Source: Stutzerimonas chloritidismutans AW-1 (GTDB lineage: Bacteria > Pseudomonadota > Gammaproteobacteria > Pseudomonadales > Pseudomonadaceae). From it: 64,000 nucleotides of DNA. The DNA lies in assembly GCF_000495915.1 (NCBI RefSeq), contig NZ_AOFQ01000032.1, positions 62,001 through 126,000 of the forward strand, read 5' to 3'. Each line of letters begins with the position of its first letter. Position 1 is the first letter of the stretch. The notes beneath the pieces were generated by a model, which was given only the letters and a program-made list of their open reading frames with translations, ran no database searches and was not told the DNA's origin. Below are positions 1 to 8,380 of this stretch, in pieces. Position numbers and translations under genes: made by a program.

Positions 1-117
1 AGCTGCATGCTTTTTTAGCCTTCGCGCTTTTGCATGAAGATTATTCAGGTTGGGAGGCGTTGGCCGTGACCCGGCAGAGGCGAATAGAATGCGCGCTCAT
101 CTCAAGGCGTTCGATGC

Positions 118-2397
118 ATGTCATTTCGTTTCTGGCTCGCTTGCCTTCTATTCCTCTCGTTCACCGCTGCGCGCGCCGAAGCCCTCTCTTATCAGCGTGA
201 TATCCAGCCGATATTCACCGCCAACTGCGTCGCTTGCCACGCCTGTTATGACTCGCCCTGCCAGCTCAATCTCGGCAGTGGTGAGGGCGCATCCCGCGGC
301 GCGAACAAGCTGCCGGTATACAACGGCGTACGGGTAAAGGCCCAGGAGCCCACGCGCCTGTTTCTCGACGCCGATCACGACGCCGCGTGGCGGCGCAAGG
401 GCTTCAATTCGGTACTCGATGGCGAGGGCAACCAGGCTGCGCTGATGGCACGAATGCTCGAGCTCGGTCGCAGCCAGCCGCTGACGCCCAATGCCAAGCT
501 GCCGTCGGCGCTGGAGATCGGCATCGGCCGGGAAAACACCTGCCCGCTGCCGGATGAATTCGACCGCTACGCCCGACGCAACATGCATGGCGGCATGCCT
601 TTCGCCGTAACCGGGCTGAGCGATACCGAGTACGCACTCCTGCAGCGTTGGCTCGAGCAGGGCGCGTCAGTCGAGGCGAGTTCGCCGCCCGAGCCTTCGG
701 CAACCGAGTCCGTGCAGATCGACGAGTGGGAACGCTTGCTCAACACTCCCGGTGCACGCGGCAATCTGGTTGGCCGCTGGTTGTATGAGCACCTTTTCAT
801 CGCGCATCTGTACTTCGAAGGGGAGGGAGGCGGTCGTTTCTATCAGCTGGTGCGTTCGCGCACGCCCAGTGGCGAGCCGGTCGACGCCATTGCGACGCGA
901 CGGCCGAACGATGATCCGGGTACCCGGTTCAGCTATCGCCTGCGACCGATTACCGACGTGATCGTGCACAAGACGCACATCACCTATCCACTCAGCGCTG
1001 CGAAGCTGGCGCGGGTCCGTTCGCTGTTCTTCAGCGGTGACTCGACGGTGGATGCCATCCCCGGTTACGGCGCAGATCACAGAGCCAATCCGTTCAAGAC
1101 TTTCCAGGCTATTCCCGCCGAGGCGCGGTACCAGTTCATGCTGGATAACGCCGAGTATTTCGTCCGCACCTTTATCCGCGGGCCGGTGTGCCGCGGGCAG
1201 ATCGCCACGGACGTGATTCGCGACAACTTCTGGGTGTTCTTCCAGGACCCGCAGCACGATCTGTACATTACCGACCGGCGCTATCGCGAACAGACCACGC
1301 CGCTGCTGGCGATGCCCGGGCAGTTCGATGAAATGGGCGACCTGCTTGCGTTCTGGAAGAGCTACCGGGTCAAGCGCAACCACTACGAACAGCTGCGCAT
1401 GAATGCGTATGCGGGCAAGCCCGCGCAGTGGAAGCAGATCTGGTCCGGCAATGACAATGCCTTGCTGAGCATCTTCCGCCAGCATGACAGCGCCTCGGTG
1501 CGCAAAGGGCTGATCGGCGAGATTCCGCAGACGCTCTGGTGGATGGACTATCCGCTGCTCGAGCGCACCTATTACCAGCTCGTGGTCAATTTCGACGTAT
1601 TCGGCAACGTCTCCCATCAGGGCCAGACACGGCTTTACTTCGACCTGATTCGTAACGGCGCGGAGCTGAACTTCCTTCGGCTGCTGCCGGCCGCCTCACG
1701 CCAGGCCATCCTCGATGGCTGGTACGAGCAGGGTGGGCAGCTGAAGCTGCTCTTGGCCTACACCTCCATCGACGATTCGACACCCTCGCTGCTGACGCTG
1801 AACAGGGCTGATCCGAAGCGCGCGTTCGCTCGAGAGATGCTGGCAAGGTACGCCGGCATCAACGCAGCCACCGATCCGATCAACCGTTGCCAGGGTACCC
1901 AGTGCTACCGCGCAGGGCAGCCCGCGAGCCTGCAAGGGGCCGAGCAGGCGCTCAGTCGTCTGACCAACCGACTCGCCGGAGCCTTGCCGGCGATCCAGCA
2001 TCTGCCGGAAGCCACGCTGCTGCGCATCGAGCACGACGGCGATCGGCGTGAGATATACAGCCTGCTGCGCAACCGCGCCCACAGCAACGTCGCCTTCATG
2101 TACGGCGAGTCGCTGCGCTGGCAGCCGAGGTTGGACACCCTGACGGTGTATCCAGGGGTTCTCAGCAGCTATCCGAATTTCCTCTTCAATGTGCCTGCCG
2201 CCGAGGTGCCGGCATTTGTCGCAGCACTGGAGGAGGTCAGGGCGAGTGATCAGCTGGAGCGCCTGGTCGACCGCTGGGGCGTGCGGCGCAGCCATCCGCG
2301 TTTCTGGGATTACTTCAACGATCTGACCCGCTATCTCGAAGAAACCGAGCCACTGGAAGCGGGCGTACTGGATATGAATCGCTACGAAAATCTCTGA
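118..2397 (+). CDS. cti: Periplasmic fatty acid cis/trans isomerase
   Basis: The 759-residue protein matches the Pseudomonas Cti family in length and layout. Cti converts cis unsaturated acyl chains of membrane phospholipids to trans without moving the double bond, a fast response to solvents and heat. A signal peptide covers residues 1 to about 20 (ending AARA). A single c-type heme motif CVACH lies at residues 37-41, as expected for this cytochrome-like periplasmic enzyme. The ATG at 118 is chosen because the signal peptide starts there; the upstream AAGG at 104-107 is a weak ribosome site. It stands alone and no operon partner is visible. The family call is firm; activity is inferred from the family. 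Confidence 0.93.
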   Translation: MSFRFWLACLLFLSFTAARAEALSYQRDIQPIFTANCVACHACYDSPCQLNLGSGEGASRGANKLPVYNGVRVKAQEPTRLFLDADHDAAWRRKGFNSVLDGEGNQAALMARMLELGRSQPLTPNAKLPSALEIGIGRENTCPLPDEFDRYARRNMHGGMPFAVTGLSDTEYALLQRWLEQGASVEASSPPEPSATESVQIDEWERLLNTPGARGNLVGRWLYEHLFIAHLYFEGEGGGRFYQLVRSRTPSGEPVDAIATRRPNDDPGTRFSYRLRPITDVIVHKTHITYPLSAAKLARVRSLFFSGDSTVDAIPGYGADHRANPFKTFQAIPAEARYQFMLDNAEYFVRTFIRGPVCRGQIATDVIRDNFWVFFQDPQHDLYITDRRYREQTTPLLAMPGQFDEMGDLLAFWKSYRVKRNHYEQLRMNAYAGKPAQWKQIWSGNDNALLSIFRQHDSASVRKGLIGEIPQTLWWMDYPLLERTYYQLVVNFDVFGNVSHQGQTRLYFDLIRNGAELNFLRLLPAASRQAILDGWYEQGGQLKLLLAYTSIDDSTPSLLTLNRADPKRAFAREMLARYAGINAATDPINRCQGTQCYRAGQPASLQGAEQALSRLTNRLAGALPAIQHLPEATLLRIEHDGDRREIYSLLRNRAHSNVAFMYGESLRWQPRLDTLTVYPGVLSSYPNFLFNVPAAEVPAFVAALEEVRASDQLERLVDRWGVRRSHPRFWDYFNDLTRYLEETEPLEAGVLDMNRYENL

Positions 2398-2438
2398 TTC
2401 GCCGTGAGCGGCGACTGCGGCCGGAACTCGACCACGTT

Positions 2439-2490
2439 TAACCCGACTAAAATACTAGGACTTAACCGCGGCAGTGGTTTGGCGTACACT
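2439..2490 (+). promoter_or_regulatory. nfuA promoter with IscR type-1-like operator
   Basis: A sigma70-type promoter is visible as TTAACC (2462-2467), a 17-base spacer and TACACT (2485-2490). A 25-base stretch at 2439-2463 with core CCCGACTAAAATACTAGG matches the remembered type-1 IscR consensus at about 18 of 25 positions and runs into the -35 box. That placement suggests repression by IscR when Fe-S clusters are plentiful. Assigning the protein is inference. Confidence 0.5.
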
Positions 2491-2516
2491 GCGGCGCATG
2501 TCTGCGAGGAGTTCCC

Positions 2517-3101
2517 ATGAGCGCGATCACCATTACCGAAGCTGCACACGATTATCTGGCCGACCTGCTCGAGAAGCAGAACACCACCGGCATCGGCATT
2601 CGCATCTTCATTACCCAGCCGGGCACCCCTTATGCTGAAACCTGCATCGCCTACTGCAAGCCGGGCGAGGAGAAGCCTGACGACATTGCACTGGCGCTGA
2701 AGAGCTTCACGGCCTGGATCGATGGCACCAGCGAACCCTTCCTCGAGGATGCACTGGTCGACTACGCGACCGACCGGATGGGTGGCCAGCTGACCATCAA
2801 GGCGCCGAATGCCAAGGTGCCGATGGTCAATGAAGACAGCCCGATGAACGAGCGCATCAACTATTACCTGCAGACCGAGATCAATCCGGGCCTGGCCAGC
2901 CATGGCGGGCAGGTCACGCTGATCGATGTGGTCGAGGAAGGCATCGCAGTGCTGCAGTTCGGCGGTGGTTGTCAGGGCTGTGGGCAGGCTGACGTCACCC
3001 TCAAGGAAGGTATCGAGAAGACCCTGCTGGCTCGGATTCCAGAGCTCAAGGGCGTGCGCGATGTGACCGATCACACCAATCGCGAGAACGCCTATTACTG
3101 A
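2517..3101 (+). CDS. nfuA: Fe-S cluster carrier NfuA
   Basis: NfuA carries [4Fe-4S] clusters from the assembly machinery to target enzymes and protects them under oxidative or iron stress. The 194 residues show the usual two parts: an N-terminal degenerate A-type carrier domain (about 1-95) and a C-terminal NifU-like domain. The cluster-binding CxxC is C152 and C155 in [12 protein letters not shown]. Length matches the E. coli protein (191 residues). A GAGGA ribosome site sits 6 bases before the ATG. The gene is monocistronic, with an IscR-like site overlapping its promoter. Confidence 0.96.
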   Translation: MSAITITEAAHDYLADLLEKQNTTGIGIRIFITQPGTPYAETCIAYCKPGEEKPDDIALALKSFTAWIDGTSEPFLEDALVDYATDRMGGQLTIKAPNAKVPMVNEDSPMNERINYYLQTEINPGLASHGGQVTLIDVVEEGIAVLQFGGGCQGCGQADVTLKEGIEKTLLARIPELKGVRDVTDHTNRENAYY

Positions 3102-3208
3102 TCCGAAACAGCCCGTCGGAGCAGCACCGCCGGGCCGCTCGGCAGTTTTTAAGGTGAAATGCCACTATTTTGCCTTCATGGTGCGCACAGCGCGCCTTTC
3201 CTGCGATA

Positions 3209-3244
3209 AGCTCTCGTGCCAAGGTTAATCGGGCAACGAGAGCT
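3209..3244 (+). promoter_or_regulatory. Leader hairpin covering the ribosome site of the next gene
   Basis: AGCTCTCGT (3209-3217) and ACGAGAGCT (3236-3244) are perfect 9-base inverted arms, extendable by GCC/GGC with one bulge. The 3' arm contains CGAGAG, the only Shine-Dalgarno-like sequence before the ATG at 3253. Folding would hide the ribosome site, so translational control is possible but unproven. Confidence 0.4.
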
Positions 3245-3252
3245 CGTACCAC

Positions 3253-4236
3253 ATGTCTGCCATTTCCCTGTTGATCTGCGATGACTCCGCGCTGGCGCGC
3301 AAGCAGCTTCTGCAAGCGCTGCCTGCCGGTTGGCCGGTCGACGTCAGTCAGGCGGCCACCGGCCTCGAAGCGCTGGAGCAGGTCCGCGAGGGTGGCGTCG
3401 ACGTCCTCTTGCTCGACCTCACCATGCCCGAGCTGGATGGTTATCAGGTCCTCGCGCAGCTGCGCGAAGAACGGCTGCAGTGCAAGACCATCGTGATATC
3501 CGCCGACATTCAGGATGAGGCCGTGCGCCGTGTCCTGGCCCTCGGCGCGCTGGCTTTCATCAAGAAGCCCGCCGATCCGGTGCACCTGCACCAGACGCTG
3601 GCGAGCCTTGGCCTGCTGGATGATGTGTCGCCTCTGATCGCCAGGGTCGCAGGGGAAAAGATCGGTTTTCGCGATACCTTTCGTGAGGTGGTCAACATAG
3701 CCATGGGCCGGGCTGCGGCGCTCCTGGCGCGCGTGCTGGGTGTGTTCATCCAGTTGCCGATTCCCAATGTAAATATTCTCGAAGTCGGCGAGCTGCATAT
3801 GGCGCTGGCCGATGCGGCGCGTGGCGAGAAGTTGACTGCCGTCTGCCAGGGCTACATTGGCGGTGGTATCGCAGGCGAGGCGCTGCTGCTGTTCCATGAC
3901 TCCGAAGTGGCCGACATGGCACGCCTGATGCGGCGGCAGGACTATCTGGAGATGGAGATGCTCCTGGATCTGTCGAGCCTGCTGATCAGCGCATGCCTCA
4001 GCGGAATCGCCGAGCAGATCGAAGTGGTGTTTTCCCAGGGGCACCCGCAGGTGCTGGGGCAGCACGCATCGATCGACGAGCTGATCCGGCTCAATAGTGC
4101 CAGATGGAAGAAGACCCTGGCGGTGGAAATCAGCTACAGCCTGGAAGGGCACGATATCCACTTTGACCTGCTGCTGCTGTTCACGGAAGATTCGGTCGAG
4201 CTGCTGACACGCAAGCTTGCCCACCTGATGGATTGA
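3253..4236 (+). CDS. Response regulator: receiver domain plus CheC-like domain
   Basis: Residues 1-120 form a CheY-like receiver with acidic pair D10/D11, phospho-acceptor D55 in LLLDLTMPELDG and conserved lysine near 104 (FIKKP). The remaining 200 residues look like a CheC/CheX-type phosphatase fold. The first motif is intact (REVVNIAMGRAA, with the E-x-x-N pair). The second is degenerate (LLDLSSLLISACLSG, E and N replaced by D and L). It may sense or remove a phosphoryl group, or act as a phospho-switch adaptor. The next gene, a PAS-GGDEF protein, starts 2 bases after the stop, so the two are probably translated together and act in one c-di-GMP pathway. No cognate kinase is in the window. 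Confidence 0.8.
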   Translation: MSAISLLICDDSALARKQLLQALPAGWPVDVSQAATGLEALEQVREGGVDVLLLDLTMPELDGYQVLAQLREERLQCKTIVISADIQDEAVRRVLALGALAFIKKPADPVHLHQTLASLGLLDDVSPLIARVAGEKIGFRDTFREVVNIAMGRAAALLARVLGVFIQLPIPNVNILEVGELHMALADAARGEKLTAVCQGYIGGGIAGEALLLFHDSEVADMARLMRRQDYLEMEMLLDLSSLLISACLSGIAEQIEVVFSQGHPQVLGQHASIDELIRLNSARWKKTLAVEISYSLEGHDIHFDLLLLFTEDSVELLTRKLAHLMD

Positions 4237-4238
4237 GC

Positions 4239-5195
4239 ATGAGCAATTCTGCCGAGTTGAACGAGCTTCACTGGTTGCTGGCGATCGTCCAGAGCATCGA
4301 CGTGGGCGTCGTCGTGCTGGACCGCGACTACCGTGTCGAGGTCTGGAACACCTTCATGGAAAACCGTTCCGGCTTGCAGCCGGAGAATGCGCGCAATCGG
4401 TCGTTCTTCACGCTGTTTCCCGAAGTCGATGAAGACTGGTTCCGCCGGAAGGTGGAAAGCGTGATGACCCTCGGTACGCCATCTTTCACCATCTGGGAGC
4501 AGCGCCCTTATCTGCTGCGCTTCAAGAACTACCAGCCGATCACCGGGCTGGAAGACTTCATGTACCAGAACACCACGCTGCTGCCTCTCAAGGGCGTCAA
4601 CGGCAGCATCGACCAGGTGTGCCTGATCATCTATGACGTCACCGATGTCGCCGTGAACCGCCGCCAGTTGCAGGCGGCGAATGCCGAGTTGCAGCGCCTG
4701 TCCAGCACTGACCGGTTGACCGGGCTCTACAACCGCGGGCACTGGGAAGAGATGCTCCGCCTGGATTACGCTCGTCATCGCCGCTATGACAGCCAGGCGG
4801 CTTTGGTCATGTTCGATATCGACCACTTCAAGGCGATCAACGATACCTATGGGCATCAGGTCGGCGATACCGTGATTCAGCAGGTCGCGGAGCTGATTCG
4901 CGAAAATCTGCGCGATTCGGACGTGGCTGGCCGCTACGGCGGTGAAGAGTTCGTGGTACTGCTACCGGATACCGACAAACAGGGTGCAATGACCTTTGCG
5001 GAGCGTTTGCGGCATGCGGTGGAGAGCCGCGAGGTTCAGCACGAGCAGCACCGCATTCGCTTCACCATCAGTCTGGGTGTTGCGGACCTCAGCGTCCCCA
5101 CCCACAGTCATGCGCAACTGATCGAATGGGCCGATTCGGCGCTCTATGCCTCAAAGGCGGCCGGTCGCAATCGCGTCACCCTGCATCAGCACTAG
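4239..5195 (+). CDS. PAS-GGDEF diguanylate cyclase
   Basis: The protein likely makes c-di-GMP from two GTP. An N-terminal PAS-like sensor covers about residues 10-135 and a GGDEF domain covers about 155-318. The active-site motif is GGEEF, and the inhibitory I-site RxxD is present as RDSD five residues before it, so both catalysis and product inhibition are expected. No membrane segment is seen, so it should be cytoplasmic. The ATG at 4239 is preferred; an in-frame TTG at 4233 overlaps the stop of the receiver gene and is an alternative. The pairing suggests the upstream receiver/CheC protein controls this cyclase. Confidence 0.88.
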   Translation: MSNSAELNELHWLLAIVQSIDVGVVVLDRDYRVEVWNTFMENRSGLQPENARNRSFFTLFPEVDEDWFRRKVESVMTLGTPSFTIWEQRPYLLRFKNYQPITGLEDFMYQNTTLLPLKGVNGSIDQVCLIIYDVTDVAVNRRQLQAANAELQRLSSTDRLTGLYNRGHWEEMLRLDYARHRRYDSQAALVMFDIDHFKAINDTYGHQVGDTVIQQVAELIRENLRDSDVAGRYGGEEFVVLLPDTDKQGAMTFAERLRHAVESREVQHEQHRIRFTISLGVADLSVPTHSHAQLIEWADSALYASKAAGRNRVTLHQH

Positions 5196-5199
5196 CGCT

Positions 5200-6300
5200 T
5201 CAGCCCGCCGCTTTGCGGAGAAAAGCCAGCAACGCAACCTCTTCGGCGCTGAGCCACTTGCGTTTGCGCGCGGCGCGCACATCAGCCAGCTCGCCTGCGC
5301 TGAAGGCTTGCAGAATCGCCGGGTGGATGTAGCACTGGCGGCAGACCGCAGGGGTGTTGCCCAGCTGGCTGGCGACCTGCTTCACCGTCTCGACCAGATT
5401 CTGCTTGGCGACGGCTTCCGTGGATGCGTCCAGCTTGCGTAGCCGTTCCAGTGCCAGCGCGCTTCCGGCCCAGGTGCGATAGTCCTTGGCAGTGAAGTCG
5501 CGACCGGTCATCTCGCGAAGATAAAGGTTCACGTCGTTGGAGCTGACCGCGCGGCGCTGACCATCTTCATCCAGGTACTGAAACAGCTGCTGGCCCGGCA
5601 GCTCCATGCAGCTGCGCATCAGCCTGGCCAGCCGACGGTCGCGCAGGGTGACTTCGTGCTCCACGCCGCTCTTGCCTCGAAAGTGGAAGCGGATCGAGGT
5701 TCCTTTGACATTCACGTGACGCGTACGCAGGGTCGTCAGCCCGTAGGATCGGTTGTCCCTCGCATAGCGCGAGTTGCCGATCCGGATCAAGGTCGACTCC
5801 AGCAACATGACCACCAGGGCCATGACCTTCTCACGCGCCATGCCGGGTCTAGCCAGGTGTTTTTCCAGATCGCGGCGCAGTTTCGGCAAGGCTTCACCGA
5901 ACTCGAGCATTCGTTCGTACTTGTCGCTGTCGCGAATCTCTCGCCAACGCGTGTGATAGCGGTATTGCTTCCGTCCACGGGCGTCGCGCCCGGTCGCCTG
6001 AAGATGCCCTTGAGCATCCGGGCATATCCAAACGTCACGATAAGCGGGTGGAATCGCCAGCTTGTTGATGCGACGAATTTCCGCCTCATCGCGAATGCGC
6101 TCGCCGTTCGGCTCGAAGTAGACGAACTTGCCGCGCAGTCGCCTGCGGCGGATGCCTGGCTGGGAATCATCGACGTAATGCAGGTCCGGCGGCAGTGTTG
6201 GGCACAGCAGCGTACCGGTGTCGCCGGTCTCATCGGCAGGAACAGGGCGAGTGCCCTCGGCCAGAGGCACCGGGTCGTCCATCAGGATGTCGTTGCGCAT
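5200..6300 (-). CDS. DNA topoisomerase type IB, poxvirus-like
   Basis: The 366-residue protein belongs to the small bacterial/poxviral topoisomerase IB family, which relaxes supercoils through a 3'-phosphotyrosine intermediate. Supporting motifs are RDVWICPDAQGHLQATGRDA in the N-terminal domain, RIGN followed by the YGLTTLR region, KDYRTWAGS, and the C-terminal CYIHPAIL carrying the likely catalytic tyrosine at about residue 324. It converges on the diguanylate cyclase gene with only 4 bases between the stops. An internal ATG at residue 7 is an alternative start. Confidence 0.92.
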   Translation of the reverse strand: MRNDILMDDPVPLAEGTRPVPADETGDTGTLLCPTLPPDLHYVDDSQPGIRRRRLRGKFVYFEPNGERIRDEAEIRRINKLAIPPAYRDVWICPDAQGHLQATGRDARGRKQYRYHTRWREIRDSDKYERMLEFGEALPKLRRDLEKHLARPGMAREKVMALVVMLLESTLIRIGNSRYARDNRSYGLTTLRTRHVNVKGTSIRFHFRGKSGVEHEVTLRDRRLARLMRSCMELPGQQLFQYLDEDGQRRAVSSNDVNLYLREMTGRDFTAKDYRTWAGSALALERLRKLDASTEAVAKQNLVETVKQVASQLGNTPAVCRQCYIHPAILQAFSAGELADVRAARKRKWLSAEEVALLAFLRKAAG

Positions 6301-6320
6301 GTATGACCGTTCCCGCTATG

Positions 6321-6352
6321 GCCTCGCCGGGGTAGCGACCGGCGAGGCTTTT
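6321..6352 (+). other. GC-rich hairpin between two minus-strand genes
   Basis: GCCTCGCCGG (6321-6330) pairs with CCGGCGAGGC (6339-6348) around an 8-base loop and is followed by TTTT on the plus strand. It looks like an intrinsic terminator facing plus, although the genes on both sides run minus. It may stop read-through from the left. Confidence 0.35.
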
Positions 6353-6360
6353 GGATGGGC

Positions 6361-6525
6361 TCAACTGTCCTTTTCGTTGCTGTTGCGCATCAGCAATCGA
6401 ATGGCTGCGACCAGCTCGTCGATGGCTTCGCGATAGAGCTCGGGTTTGGCTTCGGTTTCAGCCTGATCGGCATGTTTGCGCGCGGTATCGAGGTGATCGT
6501 TGATCGATGAATAGTCGCCAAGCAT
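6361..6525 (-). CDS. Small hypothetical protein, 54 residues
   Basis: A short, charged, probably helical protein beginning MLGDYSSINDHLDTARKHAD and rich in Glu, Ala and Lys. No known domain, signal peptide or membrane segment is evident. The start at 6525 is chosen because AGGAG lies 6 bases upstream; an upstream in-frame start would lack a ribosome site. It lies between the topoisomerase and DUF421 genes, all on the minus strand. Function unknown. Confidence 0.6.
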   Translation of the reverse strand: MLGDYSSINDHLDTARKHADQAETEAKPELYREAIDELVAAIRLLMRNSNEKDS

Positions 6526-6627
6526 GGTGTGCTCCTGCTGCAGTGAGTAGAGAAGGCGTAACCAGGAAGCGGGTTCCGGCGCCTCTAACAACTGACCGGC
6601 CAGCAGGATGGCGGTTCTGACCGTGTA

Positions 6628-7320
6628 TCAGCGCGATCTCTGTGTGGAAAGCGCCTTCGACCAGGTTGGATTGGAACACCGCGGGCATTGTTGGCTTTGC
6701 TGGCTTTCCAGCGCCTGGGGGAAGCCGCAGCGGCTGCAGGCGTACATACCGGCCGCCGGCACCTGGTGGAAGACCGGTCGGTACTCCGGCGGGAGGACGG
6801 ACAATCCAGGGCGTACCGCGTGGTCCTCATGGAAGAACAGGCTGACGTTGCCATCGTTCTCGAGAATACCGAGCCTGACCTGGCCAAGATGCTCGACCCC
6901 TTGCTGGCGCAGCTCCATGAAGAATTCATCGGCAGAAATGTTCAGGCTGTCGAGGCTGCGCAGCTCATAGATGCCGTCGCGAATGATGGTGACGGGACGG
7001 CCTTCGAGCCAGGCTCCGAATCGCGGGCTGCGATTCATGAAGAACACCGTGAGGCGGTACAGCGCCAGCAGGGTGGCGAACACCGCTGCGACCGGCAGCA
7101 ACGGCACGTCTTCGTAGAATGAAACGTCGCCTGCGGCCGAGCCGAGGGTCAGGATGATCACCAGCTCGAACACCGAAAGCTGGCGAATGCCGCGACGGCC
7201 GCTGACCTTGAGAAAGACGAACACGGCAACGAAGGCCAGCAGTGCCCGCAGCGCGACTTCGGCGACGAACATCAATGGAAATTCGTGCAGAAGCATGCGC
7301 TGCATGTCAAAGGGGGTCAT
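6628..7320 (-). CDS. DUF421/YetF-like membrane protein with C-terminal zinc ribbon
   Basis: The 230-residue protein has hydrophobic segments at about 15-40, 48-65 and 70-92, then the conserved soluble DUF421 part, including RPVTIIRDGIYE and the SADEFFMELRQQGV motif. The family is widespread and poorly understood; Bacillus relatives have been linked to the spore membrane. The last 35 residues add CSRCG and CPRCS, a four-cysteine rubredoxin/zinc-ribbon-like knuckle that is not part of the usual DUF421 core. It should sit in the inner membrane with the ribbon in the cytoplasm. Function unknown; the family call is good. Confidence 0.82.
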   Translation of the reverse strand: MTPFDMQRMLLHEFPLMFVAEVALRALLAFVAVFVFLKVSGRRGIRQLSVFELVIILTLGSAAGDVSFYEDVPLLPVAAVFATLLALYRLTVFFMNRSPRFGAWLEGRPVTIIRDGIYELRSLDSLNISADEFFMELRQQGVEHLGQVRLGILENDGNVSLFFHEDHAVRPGLSVLPPEYRPVFHQVPAAGMYACSRCGFPQALESQQSQQCPRCSNPTWSKALSTQRSR

Positions 7321-7394
7321 CTTGAATCGTCCTTCCAGGCATTCGGTGCGATTTCTTCAAGCTCGGCTTTAGCTGACGCCGACGTCCACCACGG

Positions 7395-7676
7395 TCAGCG
7401 CGCGGCTGCTATCTCGAATTCCAGGTTGATTCCGTCACCGCTGCCGTCGCCCACCACCGAGCCGGTTGCGGGCTTGTGGCTGACGGCTCGACCGTCATAG
7501 AAGTCGCTCAGGTGCCGCTGTGCGATTTCGCCTATATGCGTGATCAGGCCCGGCATCTGGACATCTCGCGGCACGATGAAGTGCAGTGTGACGGTATGGG
7601 CGCCCGGCTCTTGCGCAAGGTCGGCGAGGCCGCAGCTTTGCCATTGATCGTTGACGTACGCTTCTGCACCTTTCAT
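7395..7676 (-). CDS. Hypothetical protein, 93 residues
   Basis: Begins MKGAEAYVNDQWQSCGLADL and has a mixed alpha/beta composition without membrane segments or recognised motifs. The start at 7676 is supported by AGGAG (in AACAGGAGAAGCTC) directly upstream, in preference to an in-frame start 15 codons earlier. A run such as VTLHFIVPRDVQ suggests a beta-sheet core. It lies alone between the DUF421 gene and a minus-strand terminator. No function can be assigned. Confidence 0.6.
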   Translation of the reverse strand: MKGAEAYVNDQWQSCGLADLAQEPGAHTVTLHFIVPRDVQMPGLITHIGEIAQRHLSDFYDGRAVSHKPATGSVVGDGSGDGINLEFEIAAAR

Positions 7677-7764
7677 GAGCTTCTCCTGTTTCACGTGTTG
7701 TTGTTTAGGACCGTTAAACACGCGAATGGATCAGTAGAGCAGTTGGCGTAGCCGAATTCGGGGC

Positions 7765-7800
7765 ATGAAAAAAGGCCTGGGGCACCGCCGCAGGCCTTTG
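7765..7800 (-). terminator. Intrinsic terminator
   Basis: AAAGGCCTG (7771-7779) pairs with CAGGCCTTT (7791-7799). Read on the minus strand, the stem is followed by a T run. It lies just past the stop of the minus gene at 7818-8087. Confidence 0.75.
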
Positions 7801-7817
7801 TTCGTTGCAAGCCATGG

Positions 7818-8087
7818 TTACTCTGGCATGTGCCAGGGCGACAGATGCGCGCCGTCGCGGCTCAGCTGCGCGCGAGTCTGTTCCAGGGTTTCGCCGAGCT
7901 TCACGGGATCGGTGAACACGCTGCTGGACATCTTGCAGCGGCCTAGCAGACGGGCCTCGTCGCGGTCGACGACGGTGATGCTGACTTCACCGTTTCCTTC
8001 GGGCAGCGTCCAGGCAACGCACTGGAAGGGCTTGAACGCGCGGTCGGTGATCAAAAGGGCTTCATTGATACGCAGCGGGGTGTGCAT
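7818..8087 (-). CDS. Hypothetical protein, 89 residues
   Basis: A small soluble protein starting MHTPLRINEALLITDRAFKP with a beta-rich centre (EVSITVVDRDEARLLGR). No signal peptide, membrane helix or known motif is visible. The ribosome site is weak (AGAGAGAC upstream). A clear intrinsic terminator follows its stop, so it is probably a separate transcription unit. Function unknown. Confidence 0.6.
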   Translation of the reverse strand: MHTPLRINEALLITDRAFKPFQCVAWTLPEGNGEVSITVVDRDEARLLGRCKMSSSVFTDPVKLGETLEQTRAQLSRDGAHLSPWHMPE

Positions 8088-8221
8088 GGGGCATGTCTCT
8101 CTGTGTGATACCCAAAATACCTGCAGCCAAGCTCGTTGGCGTTGGCCTTACATTGCAGTTGATGTACCCAGAGGACTGACGAGTCACATGTGAGTTCGAA
8201 AAAATTTGAAGGGCTTTGCAA

Positions 8222-8278
8222 TTAGCCAAAAGTATAACGTTGACGCCTGGCCGAGTCGGCTTAGTACTTTTGAGCTAA
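8222..8278. repeat. Long inverted repeat, possible structured RNA or operator pair
   Basis: TTAGCCAAAAGTA (8222-8234) pairs with TACTTTTGAGCTAA (8265-8278) through 13 base pairs and one bulged A. The 30-base loop contains a second small inverted repeat, GCCGAGTCGGC. It is an AT-richer island upstream of the minus gene at 8087. Its role is unknown. Confidence 0.4.
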
Positions 8279-8343
8279 CTCCCTGTAAATATTGAAAAAC
8301 TTCGCAACGCCATGCGCAGCGTGAGGGAATCGGCGCGGGACGC

Positions 8344-8380
8344 AAAAAAAATCCCGTGCGACAACCTGTCGCGACGGGAA
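8344..8380 (-). terminator. Intrinsic terminator of the chemoreceptor gene
   Basis: TCCCGTGCGACA (8352-8363) pairs with TGTCGCGACGGGA (8367-8379) across a 3-base loop. On the minus strand it is followed by eight T residues (8351-8344). It lies 110 bases beyond the chemoreceptor stop. Confidence 0.8.

Noticed and set aside
3046..4224. Long minus-strand open frame (392 codons) opposite the receiver/CheC gene
   Set aside because: Antisense shadow; the plus-strand gene has recognisable domains and the antisense protein does not.
6321..6352. Terminator for the topoisomerase or small gene
   Set aside because: The T run is on the plus strand while both genes run minus, so it cannot end them; kept only as a hairpin.
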